From JAGPUQ01 sp963708735 (lineage in GTDB: Bacteria; Pseudomonadota; Gammaproteobacteria; Pseudomonadales; Porticoccaceae): 64,000 nt of DNA. Within the stretch, counting starts at the first letter, position 1, and every line of letters begins with the position of its first letter. Shown one piece after another: positions 24,055 to 32,766 of this stretch. The position numbers were made by a program, and so were the translations under genes. The notes beneath the pieces were generated by a model that was not told where the DNA came from, did no database searches, and saw only the letters and a list, made by a program, of their open reading frames with translations. The stretch covers positions 1 to 64,000 of the forward strand of contig CAVPTW010000024.1 in NCBI GenBank assembly GCA_963708735.1, given 5' to 3'.

Positions 24055-26438
24055 CCGGTGTCATCCCGAGCCTGGTCAGCCTGCTCAAACGCCCGGGTTT
24101 TCTGCTGGCTGTGGTGGTGTTGCTCGCCGCGCCGTTGCCGGTCGGCAATTGGCTCTGCGATGTCCTGGTGACCAAACCCCAGGCGGCGGCCGCCGCGCGC
24201 ACCGCCCATGCCACCGCCGACGCCGCCGCGGCGGCTGTTGCCGATGCGGTCGCGCGCTGGCGCATCACACTGTCCACGGTCGCCGCCCGGGACAGTACGC
24301 GCGCGGTGCTGGCGGCCGCCGGCACCAATACCGCCAGGTTGCAGTTGGCTGCTGAATTTCCCGATGCCATTGAGGTGATCGCGACGGCCAGGGCCGAGTC
24401 CCTACCGGCCACCGCCTTCGTCGCCCAGCAGTTGGTACGGAACGCGCTCTCGGGCACCGCGTTTGCGATTACCGCCCTGAAGCCGGACGCCACCCAGTGG
24501 CAGCTCATCCTGGCCGCGCAGATCCCCGACGCCGGGCAGCCACGCGGTGCCCTCCTGGTCGTGCTCCCCATGACGGCGCTTGCGCACGCGATCGTGTTCG
24601 ATCGGTCGCGCAGCCAGTTGACGCTCGCCCAGCAGTCCCCAGGCGTTGCACCACAGGCCATCATGACCCTGGGTTCCGGCACCCAGCCTCCGGTCGTGGC
24701 TCCGGTCCCCCATATTCCCGGCTGGCAGGTATCGGTCCGGTTATCGGACAGCGCAGCGGCGGAGCACGCAGTTCCCGGGCTGGCGTTTGCGGTCATGGTC
24801 ATCCCCTGGTTGGTCGCCAGCGCCGCGTTGGTCGTCTGCGGGCGCTTACTGCTGCGCGGCGTGGCCCGCACGCCACCACCGGATCCTGCCACCGTGCCAT
24901 CCGGGGTGCGCCGTGCGGCCGTCATCACTGCGCGGGAATTGGATCCCGCTGCGCCACCGCCGTCCGCGCAGGATTCGCCGCCTGCGCCGCAGCCGGGAAC
25001 CAAGCCCCAGGTGGCCAGCACCGCTGCCGTCGAAGCTGCGGGCGTCCCGGCCACGGAACCCGAGGCCTTCGCGGCAGTTGTCTTTCGCGATTACGACATT
25101 CGCGGCGCGAGCGGGGACCATATTTCCCCCGCCTTCGCGAATGTCCTGGGCAAAACCCTGGGCAGCCGGGTGCGGGATCGCGCTGGCCGCCGCGTCGCGG
25201 TGGGCCGCGACGGTCGCATCAGCAGCCCCACGCTCCGCGCTGCCCTGATCGACGGTCTGCTCGCCACCGGCTGCGAGGTCGTTGACGTGGGCATGGTGCC
25301 CACGCCGGTGTTGTACTTCGCCGCCGCGCGCCTCCAGTCCATCGATGCGGCGATCATGGTGACGGCGAGTCACAATCCCGCCGGCGACAACGGCTTCAAG
25401 ATCATGCTCGGCCAAGATGTGCTGCAGGGCGAGGCATTGCAGGAACTGCGTAAAAGCATGCTGGCGCGCGACTGGTGCGAAGGGACGGGGATTCATGTGT
25501 CAGCCGACGTGCGCGATGACTACATCAACGCGGTGCTCAGCGATATCAAGACGCGGACTCCGCTGTCCGTGGTGATCGATTGCGGTAACGGGGTCGCCGG
25601 CGACATCGCGCCGCGCCTGCTGGAGGCGCTGGGCTGCAATCCCATCCCGCTCTACTGCGACATCGACGGGACCTTTCCGCAGCACCCGCCCGACCCTACC
25701 CGTCCGGCCAATCTGGAGGACTTGCGCAAGGTGGTCGCCGGCACCGGAGCGGACCTGGGCGTTGCCCTCGATGGCGATGGCGATCGCCTGGTGGCGGTGA
25801 GCGGCAGCGGCCGCATCGTCTGGCCGGACGAATTGCTGATGATCTTCGCGCGGGACATTCTGACCCGCCACCCCGGCGCCGATGTGGTCTTTGATGTCAA
25901 ATCGACACGCCGGCTGACCAACCTGGTCAACGGTTACGGCGGACGGGCCGTCATGTACCGCACCGGCCACTCCCATATCCGCGCGAAAGTCGCCGAGCTG
26001 AAAGCGCCCCTCGGCGGGGAATTCAGCGGTCATATCTTTTTTGGCGATCGCTGGTTTGGATTCGACGATGCACTCTATGCCGCGGCGCGTCTGATCGAGA
26101 TACTGAGTCTCCGCGAGCAGAGCCTGGACAGCGTGCTCGCCGCTTTCGAAACCTCCGTCGCGACCGCGGAAATTCGCCTTCCGGTGAGCGAAACGGACAA
26201 GTTCGCCCTGATCGAACGCGTCCAGGCTGCTGCCGTTTTTGATGATGCTAAAATCCATGCGATGGATGGGCTGCGGGTTGAATTCGCCACCGGCTGGGGA
26301 CTGATCCGGGCCTCCAACACCGAATCCGTCGTCTCGATGCGTTTCGAAGCGGATGATACAGAGCAACTGGAAATCATCCAGCAGAGGTTCCGCATCCTGC
26401 TCGAAGCGGTCGCCCCCGAGCTCGCCGATAAATTCTGA
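24051..26438 (+). CDS. algC: Long-form phosphomannomutase/phosphoglucomutase with membrane-anchored N-terminal half
   Basis: AlgC interconverts mannose-6-P/mannose-1-P and glucose-6-P/glucose-1-P for LPS and exopolysaccharide precursors. The catalytic part is residues 340-795: FRDYDIRG, the phosphoserine loop TASHNPAGDNGFK near 438, metal loop DGDGDR near 573 and sugar-binding GEFSGH. The first 340 residues are different: a helix near 15-32, an Ala-rich coiled region and sensor-like periplasmic segment, a second helix near 245-265, then a Pro/Ala linker. Similar long forms occur in Pseudomonas annotations. Translation begins at TTG 24051, coupled to coaBC. The N-terminal half may locate or regulate the enzyme; this is inference. 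Confidence 0.92.
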   Translation: MTGVIPSLVSLLKRPGFLLAVVVLLAAPLPVGNWLCDVLVTKPQAAAAARTAHATADAAAAAVADAVARWRITLSTVAARDSTRAVLAAAGTNTARLQLAAEFPDAIEVIATARAESLPATAFVAQQLVRNALSGTAFAITALKPDATQWQLILAAQIPDAGQPRGALLVVLPMTALAHAIVFDRSRSQLTLAQQSPGVAPQAIMTLGSGTQPPVVAPVPHIPGWQVSVRLSDSAAAEHAVPGLAFAVMVIPWLVASAALVVCGRLLLRGVARTPPPDPATVPSGVRRAAVITARELDPAAPPPSAQDSPPAPQPGTKPQVASTAAVEAAGVPATEPEAFAAVVFRDYDIRGASGDHISPAFANVLGKTLGSRVRDRAGRRVAVGRDGRISSPTLRAALIDGLLATGCEVVDVGMVPTPVLYFAAARLQSIDAAIMVTASHNPAGDNGFKIMLGQDVLQGEALQELRKSMLARDWCEGTGIHVSADVRDDYINAVLSDIKTRTPLSVVIDCGNGVAGDIAPRLLEALGCNPIPLYCDIDGTFPQHPPDPTRPANLEDLRKVVAGTGADLGVALDGDGDRLVAVSGSGRIVWPDELLMIFARDILTRHPGADVVFDVKSTRRLTNLVNGYGGRAVMYRTGHSHIRAKVAELKAPLGGEFSGHIFFGDRWFGFDDALYAAARLIEILSLREQSLDSVLAAFETSVATAEIRLPVSETDKFALIERVQAAAVFDDAKIHAMDGLRVEFATGWGLIRASNTESVVSMRFEADDTEQLEIIQQRFRILLEAVAPELADKF

Positions 26439-26469
26439 CCCCTACCCACAGACCACCGGTGGTTTCGAT

Positions 26470-27480
26470 ATGCCCATATCCAGTGAAGGAAAGTCCAGTG
26501 AAGGGAAGTCCAGTGAAGGGAAGTTCAGTGAAGGGAAGCCGCGCGAGAAGTCTCGCGAACAGAAGCGTGTCCCTTTGACCGGCGACCGCGCCGGGGACAT
26601 CGCCCGGGTCCTCACCGAAGCCCTGCCCTATATTCAGAAATTCACCGGCAAAACGGTGGTCGTCAAATTCGGCGGCAACGCCATGGTGGACGAAAATCTC
26701 AAGCGCAGCTTCGCCCGCGACATCGTGCTGATGCGGCTGGTCGGCATCAATCCGGTGGTGGTGCACGGTGGCGGCCCCCAGATCGGCAAGCTGCTGGGAC
26801 AGCTCGGGATCGAGTCCAGTTTCGTGGATGGCATGCGGGTCACCGACAGCAAAACCATGGACGTGGTGGAGATGGTGCTGGGTGCCGCAGTGAACAAGGA
26901 AATCGTGGGTCTTATCAATGATGCCGGCGGGCGTGCGGTGGGCATCACCGGCAAGGACGGTGGACTGATTCAGGCCACCAAGCTGGTAGTGACCCGCAAG
27001 ACCCCCGATATGGAAGCCCCCGAGATCATCGACATCGGCCATGTCGGCGAAGTGTCGGCGATCAACACCGATGTCATCGACATGCTCACCCGGGGCGGCT
27101 TTATCCCGGTGATCGCGCCCATCGGCGCCGGGCCTGGCGGCGCATCCTACAATATCAACGCGGACCTGGTCGCCGGCAAGCTGGCGGAAGTGATGGGCGC
27201 GGAAAAACTCATGCTGCTCACCAATGTGCCTGGCCTCCTCGACGCCGAAGGCAAGGTGCTGACCGGGCTGTCGCCCAGTGAAGTGGAGGGTCTGATCGAC
27301 ACGGGCGTGATTTACGGCGGCATGCTGCCGAAGATTCGCTGCGCCCTGGCGGCGGTCGCCAACTCCGTGACCAGTGCGCACATCGTCGACGGCCGGGTAG
27401 AGCACGCCGTGCTGCTCGAGATTTTTACCGACATCGGCGTCGGCACGCTGATCACCAGCGTCCCTGCCACAACCGCATGA
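26470..27480 (+). CDS. argB: Acetylglutamate kinase
   Basis: ArgB phosphorylates N-acetyl-L-glutamate, the second step of arginine synthesis. The amino-acid-kinase core begins around residue 40 (IARVLTEALPYIQKF) with VVKFGGNAM, VVHGGGPQIG, the substrate loop NINADLVAGKLAEV and the C-terminal GGMLPKI segment. The ATG at 26470 gives 336 residues, about 35 more than usual; the extra N-terminus is hydrophilic and built of Ser-Glu-Gly-Lys repeats. No other ATG precedes the core. Its stop overlaps the slmA start (ATGA). Confidence 0.96.
   Translation: MPISSEGKSSEGKSSEGKFSEGKPREKSREQKRVPLTGDRAGDIARVLTEALPYIQKFTGKTVVVKFGGNAMVDENLKRSFARDIVLMRLVGINPVVVHGGGPQIGKLLGQLGIESSFVDGMRVTDSKTMDVVEMVLGAAVNKEIVGLINDAGGRAVGITGKDGGLIQATKLVVTRKTPDMEAPEIIDIGHVGEVSAINTDVIDMLTRGGFIPVIAPIGAGPGGASYNINADLVAGKLAEVMGAEKLMLLTNVPGLLDAEGKVLTGLSPSEVEGLIDTGVIYGGMLPKIRCALAAVANSVTSAHIVDGRVEHAVLLEIFTDIGVGTLITSVPATTA
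26481..26540 (+). repeat. Four tandem 15-base repeats in the argB 5' end
   Basis: The unit CAGTGAAGGGAAGTC occurs four times with one or two changes per copy, giving a repeated Ser-Ser-Glu-Gly-Lys-like leader. The repeats are in frame and cause the family-atypical extension of ArgB. Confidence 0.95.
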
Positions 27481-28112
27481 CCCGGGTGAATCACAACTCC
27501 GGCCGCCGCCAGGAAATTCTCGAAGCCCTGGCCAACATGTTGCACGCGACGCCGGGCGGAAAAATCACCACGGCCGCGCTGGCGCGGGAACTTGGGGTTT
27601 CCGAAGCGGCCCTGTACCGGCATTTTCCCAGCAAGGCCAGGATGCTCGAAGGTCTCCTCGAATTTACCGAGGACACCCTGTTCACGCGCATCCGGATAAT
27701 CCTCGACGAGGTGCCGGGGGCAACGGACCGCCTGCATCAGATCGCGTCATTGGTGCTGGTGTTCGCGGAACGCAACCCCGGCATCGCTCCGCTGCTGACC
27801 GGCGATGCCCTGACCGGCGAGACCGCGCGGCTGCGCGACCGCGTCGGTCAGTTGCACGACCGTCTGGAAACCCAGTTTCGGCAGATCCTGCGCGAAGGCG
27901 AACTGCGGGAGCAGTTGCGGACCAGCGCGACCCCGTCGGCGACGGCGGAATGCGTGTTGGCCCTGATCGAGGGCAAGCTGCGCCAGTTCGTGCGTTCGGA
28001 TTTCGCCCGCCGCCCTACGGCGCATTGGCCGGAGCAGTGGCAGGCGCTGCTGCCGGCGCTGTTTGCGCCGCCGCGGCAGTCGCTGCCGGATGAGCGCCTT
28101 TCAGCTCCGTGA
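27477..28112 (+). CDS. slmA: Nucleoid occlusion factor SlmA (TetR family)
   Basis: SlmA binds specific chromosomal sites and inhibits FtsZ near unsegregated DNA. The 211-residue protein has a TetR-type helix-turn-helix at residues 36-58 (LARELGVSEAALYRHFPSK), identical in pattern to known SlmA, and an all-alpha FtsZ-binding domain. It follows argB with an ATGA overlap, the usual site for Pseudomonas-type genomes. Its last 98 bases overlap the convergent DUF4124 gene, in the Ala/Pro-rich end of the latter. Confidence 0.92.
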   Translation: MTRVNHNSGRRQEILEALANMLHATPGGKITTAALARELGVSEAALYRHFPSKARMLEGLLEFTEDTLFTRIRIILDEVPGATDRLHQIASLVLVFAERNPGIAPLLTGDALTGETARLRDRVGQLHDRLETQFRQILREGELREQLRTSATPSATAECVLALIEGKLRQFVRSDFARRPTAHWPEQWQALLPALFAPPRQSLPDERLSAP

Positions 28113-28707
28113 AACGCGCGACGTACTCCGCGTAGAGTTGCTCGACCTCGGTGTGCTGAAGCTTGTGTTCGGCCAGACGCTTGCGGGCCAGCTCCAGCTT
28201 CCGATTCAGACCTTTTAGTTCTTCGAGGAGCTTGGCGGGCACCGGTTTGCCGCCGCGCTGCGCGTCGGCAGCACTGTCCTCGGTTGCCATACGCTGCCGT
28301 TCAATCTCCTCGACGCGTACCTTGTCGGTGCCAATTTCACGCTCAACCTCTTGCAGCCGCCGCGCCTTCACCGCTTCGATATCGGCCACCGTGCTGTAGC
28401 TGCTCAACAGATAGCGGTCGATTTTTTCCTGGTGCTCGGTTCGCACCGGTGCGGACTTGGGGGACTCTCCCGAAGGAGTCTTGTCACCGCCCGGGGCGAC
28501 GGTTTCCAGAACCCTGCCGTCCGGGGCCAGGATTTCGTAGCCGCTCTGGGCTGCATTCGCCGGGACCGTGTGGTCGATAACCAGCACGCCCTGGGCATTG
28601 CGGTAGCGGTAGAGGTTGGCCGCATCGACCGGGAGTGCCGCCAGCAGCCACAGGCCGAGCAGTGTCCCCGCTGCCGCACGCGCCTTCCGGATTTGTCGCC
28701 CGTTCAC
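28015..28707 (-). CDS. DUF4124 domain protein with coiled coil, exported
   Basis: The 230-residue product has a signal peptide (residues 1-29), a DUF4124-like beta segment (NLYRYRNAQGVLVIDHTVP, residues 31-49), a strongly charged helical region (about 95-200) that should form a coiled coil, and an Ala/Pro-rich tail. DUF4124 proteins are periplasmic or envelope proteins of unknown function. It lies between slmA and pyrE as in Pseudomonas and overlaps slmA antisense. The low-complexity tail is the part in overlap, so the overlap probably arose by loss of an earlier stop. Confidence 0.75.
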   Translation of the reverse strand: MNGRQIRKARAAAGTLLGLWLLAALPVDAANLYRYRNAQGVLVIDHTVPANAAQSGYEILAPDGRVLETVAPGGDKTPSGESPKSAPVRTEHQEKIDRYLLSSYSTVADIEAVKARRLQEVEREIGTDKVRVEEIERQRMATEDSAADAQRGGKPVPAKLLEELKGLNRKLELARKRLAEHKLQHTEVEQLYAEYVARFTELKGAHPAATAAAAQTAPAAAPATAPANAP

Positions 28708-28733
28708 CGCTTCATTCTCCTGGTTGCCAGTGG

Positions 28734-29369
28734 TTAAACCCCGTAAGTGCTGCGGTAATCACGTAGTGTCGCCACTCGATCTGGCGCTGCGGTATCCAGA
28801 TATTCGATGATGTGATCGATATCGATGATGCTGATCACCGGCACGTCCAGTTCCTGTGCCACTTCCTGGGTCGCCGAGCGGGCTCCCCGGCCGCGCTCCC
28901 GACGATCCAGGCCCAGCACCACGCCCGCCAAGGTGGCGCCGGCAGCCCGGAGCGTGACGGCCGCGTCGCGAATCGCGGTCCCGGCGGTGATGACATCATC
29001 GACGATGAGCGCGCGTCCGGCAGCGGGTGCCCCCACCAGCATCCCGCCCTCGCCGTGGTCCTTGACTTCCTTGCGGTTGAAGCACCAGGGGGTATCGCGG
29101 CCATGACGCTGCGCCAGGGCCATTGCAGTCGCCACGGCAAGCGGGATACCTTTGTAGGCGGGGCCGAACAGGAAATCGAAGTTTATGCCCGAGGTCACCA
29201 CGGCGCTCGCGTAACACGACCCCAGCAAGTTCAGGCTCGCGCCGTCGCAAAAGCGCCCGGCATTGAAAAAATAAGGACTCAGCCGGCCGGACTTGAGCCG
29301 GAATTCGCCAAACAGCAGTGCCTCGCGCGATACTGCGAGGTCGATGAAATCCCGTTGGTATGCCAGCAT
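28734..29369 (-). CDS. pyrE: Orotate phosphoribosyltransferase
   Basis: PyrE joins orotate to PRPP to make OMP in pyrimidine synthesis. The start at 29369 follows CAGGAGTGGTG and gives 211 residues, the family norm; the frame to 29453 is an upstream artefact. The PRPP-binding loop ALIVDDVITAGTA, the flexible loop FNRKEVKDHGEGG and the N-terminal FGEFRLKSGR are intact. It is divergent from crc across 95 bases, as in Pseudomonas. Confidence 0.97.
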   Translation of the reverse strand: MLAYQRDFIDLAVSREALLFGEFRLKSGRLSPYFFNAGRFCDGASLNLLGSCYASAVVTSGINFDFLFGPAYKGIPLAVATAMALAQRHGRDTPWCFNRKEVKDHGEGGMLVGAPAAGRALIVDDVITAGTAIRDAAVTLRAAGATLAGVVLGLDRRERGRGARSATQEVAQELDVPVISIIDIDHIIEYLDTAAPDRVATLRDYRSTYGV

Positions 29370-29464
29370 GCACCACTCCTGGAGCGCGCGCCCAACGATG
29401 TTCATAGGTGCCGTTCGGCGGAAGCGCCGGGTTATGATACAGGGCAACACCACAAGGGGCGATC

Positions 29465-30238
29465 ATGAGGGTTATCAGCATATCCTGCGACGGCATTTTC
29501 CAGGCCGCTGCGCGCGGTCTGTTCGAGTGGCTGGCTGGACAGGACGCCGAACTGATCTGCCTGCAGGACCTGCGGGCGCGCATCCGGGAGATCGAGGATC
29601 GGCCCGAATTCCAGCTTGAAGGATACAGCGCCTACTACCTCGATTCATCCGATCCGCTGCGCGACGGCGTGGCGATCTACACCCGCGTGGTCCCCAAAGC
29701 CCTGATCTACGGGTTCGGACTGTTCAGTGGCGACGATACCGACGGCCGCTACCTGCAGGCCGACTTTGAAAGCCTGAGTGTGATCTCGCTGCTGGTGCCC
29801 CAGGGTCCGGAACCTGCTCAACAGGAAACCAAAACCCGGTTTTTAACCGGACTGCTCGCCCATATGGAGAAGATAACCCGCAAGCGCCGGCGCTATATCT
29901 ACTGCGGCAATTGGGGTATCGCGGCGACGGCAACGGATATCGAGAATGCCGCCGCCTACGTGAATTCACCGGGATTCCTGCCCGAAGACCGGCAGTGGTG
30001 GCGCCAGGTCCAGGAGCAGGTGGGTTACGCCGACGCGTTCCGCGCCGCCAACACCGATGGCGACGAGTTCAGCTGGTGGCCGTCAGGTACCCTGGGCGAG
30101 GGCGACGGCTGGCGGACCGATACCCAGCTGGTATCGCGGGATCTGGTTCGCGCCGTGGAATACGCAGCAATCTACAAGTCCAAGGCGTTTTCCAGCCACG
30201 CCCCCGTGATCGTCGATTACGACATCCTCGATCTGTGA
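29465..30238 (+). CDS. crc: Crc-like catabolite repression control protein (inactive exonuclease III fold)
   Basis: The 257-residue protein matches Pseudomonas Crc in length and pattern: LICLQDLRAR, GRYLQADFESLSVISLL, KRRRYIYCGNW, QFSWWP-like EFSWWPSG and a terminal SSHAPVIVDYD. Exonuclease III catalytic positions are altered (the CLQE glutamate is Asp, the GDxN aspartate is absent at YCGN, and the SDH triad is SSH), so nuclease activity is unlikely. In Pseudomonas, Crc works with Hfq to block translation of catabolic mRNAs. Location between pyrE and rph is the conserved one. Confidence 0.85.
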   Translation: MRVISISCDGIFQAAARGLFEWLAGQDAELICLQDLRARIREIEDRPEFQLEGYSAYYLDSSDPLRDGVAIYTRVVPKALIYGFGLFSGDDTDGRYLQADFESLSVISLLVPQGPEPAQQETKTRFLTGLLAHMEKITRKRRRYIYCGNWGIAATATDIENAAAYVNSPGFLPEDRQWWRQVQEQVGYADAFRAANTDGDEFSWWPSGTLGEGDGWRTDTQLVSRDLVRAVEYAAIYKSKAFSSHAPVIVDYDILDL

Positions 30239-30309
30239 GCGGCAGTGGTGGCGGCGCCCATCGCCGCCGCCTCGGCACAAATCTTCAGCCAATGATTGTT
30301 GGTGCGGAA

Positions 30310-31029
30310 TCATTGCGCCAGCGCCATCTGCTGGACGCGAACCAGATCCGCAATGCCCCGTTGTGCCAGCGCCAGCATGGCATTGAGGTCGGCCCCTGAA
30401 AAGGGCGCGGCCTCCGCCGTACCCTGCACTTCGACAAAACCGCCGGGCGCCGTCATCACCACATTGAGATCGGTCTCGGCCGCGGAATCCTCGGCGTAGT
30501 CGAGATCGAGGACAGCCTCTCCCTGATACATGCCGACCGACACCGAAGCCACCATGTACAGCAGCGGGTCATCGACGATGCGCTTGCGACGCTGGAGGTA
30601 GCGAATGGCGTCCACCAGGGCGACGCAGGCGCCGGTAATTGCCGCCGTGCGCGTGCCGCCGTCGGCCTGGATCACATCGCAATCGATGGTGATGGTGTTT
30701 TCCCCGAGTTTTTTCATATCGATCGCTGCGCGCAACGAACGTCCGATGAGGCGCTGAATTTCCTGGGTACGACCGCCCTGACCGCCACGCGCCGCCTCGC
30801 GCCCCATGCGCTCGTTGGTCGAGCGGGGCAGCATGCCGTACTCGGCGGTTACCCAGCCCTGGTTCTTGCCGCGCAAAAAGCGCGGCACGCCCGGTTCGAC
30901 GCTGGCGGTGCAGATCACCCGGGTGTCGCCAAACGACACCAGTACCGAACCTTCGGCATGCTTGGTGAATTCGCGCTGTATTTTCACCGGACGCAATTGT
31001 TCCGGGCGGCGACCACTGGGTCTGGCCAT
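30310..31029 (-). CDS. rph: Ribonuclease PH
   Basis: RNase PH trims tRNA 3' ends phosphorolytically. The 239-residue protein begins RPSGRRPEQLRPV, then SVLVSFGDTRVICTASVE, the RSLRA phosphate-binding stretch, the DCDVIQADGGTRTA motif and a C-terminal DYAEDSAAETDLNVVMT. The ATG at 31029 fits the family start; the frame to 31086 has no support. It is divergent from yicC. Confidence 0.97.
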   Translation of the reverse strand: MARPSGRRPEQLRPVKIQREFTKHAEGSVLVSFGDTRVICTASVEPGVPRFLRGKNQGWVTAEYGMLPRSTNERMGREAARGGQGGRTQEIQRLIGRSLRAAIDMKKLGENTITIDCDVIQADGGTRTAAITGACVALVDAIRYLQRRKRIVDDPLLYMVASVSVGMYQGEAVLDLDYAEDSAAETDLNVVMTAPGGFVEVQGTAEAAPFSGADLNAMLALAQRGIADLVRVQQMALAQ

Positions 31030-31161
31030 GGCATATCCTCGGTTGGAGCGCGGCTGATGAGTCCGCATCGCGGAAAGGAGCGCCATTGTAGAGGAAGTGC
31101 CGGCGCGGCCCGACCATTTGCTAAGATGGCCGCCTCGATCCGCAGCCTACAGTGCCAGCCC

Positions 31162-32025
31162 ATGCCCAGCAGCATGACCGCCTTCGCGCGCGCCAGCAGC
31201 CCCGTTCCGGGCGGCGCCCTGACCTGGGAGCTGCGCTCGGTCAACCACCGCTTCCTGGAACCGCATTTCCGGCTTCCGGAAACCCTGCGGGAACTCGAGA
31301 TGCCGCTGCGCGACATCCTGCGGGAGCGCCTCCCCCGTGGCAAGATCGACGCCACGCTCACCCTGACCGAGACCGCCGAAGACGCCTGGATCGCCATCGA
31401 CGAAAATCGCGTCAGCGCGTATGTTGGCGCCTGCGCGCGGATTGCCGCCCTGCTCCCGCACAACGCACCGGTTTCGCCCCTCGATCTGCTGCGCATGCCC
31501 GGTGTGGTGCGTGTTGTGGCGCCGGATCGGGAGCTGCTCGCGCAGACGGCCACCGGGTTGTTTCAGCAGGCAGTGGCGGAACTTGTTTCTGCGCGGCGCC
31601 GCGAGGGCGAGCAACTCGCCACCCTGATCCGCGACCGTCTCGATCGCATCGACCAGGAAGTGGAAAAAATGCGCGCCCTGCTGCCCGAGCTGCTCGCCGC
31701 GCAGCGTGCGAAGCTCCGCGCCCGCCTCGATGAACTGACCGCACAGATCGACTCCGATCGTCTCGAACAGGAACTGGCCTATCTCGCCCAACGTGCCGAC
31801 GTCGATGAAGAACTGGATCGATTGGCAACCCACAGCGGCGAGTTCCGGCGCGCACTGGCGGCGTCGGGAGCCGTGGGCCGACGCCTCGATTTCCTGTCCC
31901 AGGAGCTGAACCGGGAGGCCAATACCCTGGGTTCCAAATCCATCAGCACCGCGACCACTCAGGCCGCCGTAGAAATGAAAGTATTGATCGAACAGATCCG
32001 CGAACAGGTGCAAAATCTCGAATGA
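31162..32025 (+). CDS. yicC: YicC family endoribonuclease
   Basis: YicC proteins are oligomeric endoribonucleases thought to act on small RNAs. The start at 31162 gives MPSSMTAFARA, the family opening, and 287 residues. The C-terminal DUF1732 region with ELAYLAQRADVDEELDRL, then FLSQELNREANTLGSKS, is intact. It precedes gmk by 53 bases in the standard rph/yicC-gmk-rpoZ-spoT order. Confidence 0.95.
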   Translation: MPSSMTAFARASSPVPGGALTWELRSVNHRFLEPHFRLPETLRELEMPLRDILRERLPRGKIDATLTLTETAEDAWIAIDENRVSAYVGACARIAALLPHNAPVSPLDLLRMPGVVRVVAPDRELLAQTATGLFQQAVAELVSARRREGEQLATLIRDRLDRIDQEVEKMRALLPELLAAQRAKLRARLDELTAQIDSDRLEQELAYLAQRADVDEELDRLATHSGEFRRALAASGAVGRRLDFLSQELNREANTLGSKSISTATTQAAVEMKVLIEQIREQVQNLE

Positions 32026-32078
32026 GGCGCGTCGAGCGACAACCTGAACGCCATCTCAAACTGACGCAGGAGTGGTGC

Positions 32079-32696
32079 ATGGCCCGCCGGGGGACACTTT
32101 TCACCGTATCCGCGCCCTCGGGCGCCGGCAAGACCAGCCTGCTCGCCGAGCTGGTCAAGCAACTGCCGGACATCCGGGTCTCGGTTTCCCACACCACGCG
32201 CGCCATGCGTCCCGGCGAACGGGATGGCATCGACTACCACTTTGTCACCGAGCCGGAATTCCTTGCGATGCTCGACCAGGCCGAGTTTCTTGAGCACGCG
32301 CGCGTGTTCAACAATCTCTATGGCACCTCGCAGCACTGGGTTGAGGAGCAACTGCACAACGGTACCGACGTGGTACTGGAGATCGACTGGCAGGGAGCCG
32401 CCCAGGTACGCCGGCTGCTGCCGGACTGCGTGCGCGTGTTCATCTTGCCGCCATCCATAGACACTCTGATGACCCGGCTGACCAGCCGGCGCCAGGACCC
32501 GCCGGAAGTGATCCAGCAGCGCCTGGCACAGGCGCGCGAGGAAATTTCGCACTATGTCGAGGCCGATTACCTCATCGTCAACGACCAGTTCGATACCGCC
32601 CTCGATGAACTGCTGGCGGTGGTAAAAAGCCAGCGACTTACCCTCGGCGCTCAGGAATGGCGCTTTCAGGCGCTGCTCCAGGCGCTGCTGTCCTGA
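32079..32696 (+). CDS. gmk: Guanylate kinase
   Basis: Gmk makes GDP from GMP, feeding GTP and (p)ppGpp pools. The ATG at 32079 follows GCAGGAGTGGTG and gives 205 residues. It has the P-loop SAPSGAGKTSLL (11-22), SHTTRAMRPGE-DG-DY for GMP binding, and the ILPPS and R-R lid segments. The longer frame to 32022 is a shadow of the yicC tail. Confidence 0.97.
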   Translation: MARRGTLFTVSAPSGAGKTSLLAELVKQLPDIRVSVSHTTRAMRPGERDGIDYHFVTEPEFLAMLDQAEFLEHARVFNNLYGTSQHWVEEQLHNGTDVVLEIDWQGAAQVRRLLPDCVRVFILPPSIDTLMTRLTSRRQDPPEVIQQRLAQAREEISHYVEADYLIVNDQFDTALDELLAVVKSQRLTLGAQEWRFQALLQALLS

Positions 32697-32766
32697 GCCG
32701 GGTTTTACGGTAAAATGACAGACCGCCAGCCCAACGGCGGGCAACTGTCCCTATCCGAGGCGAAAC

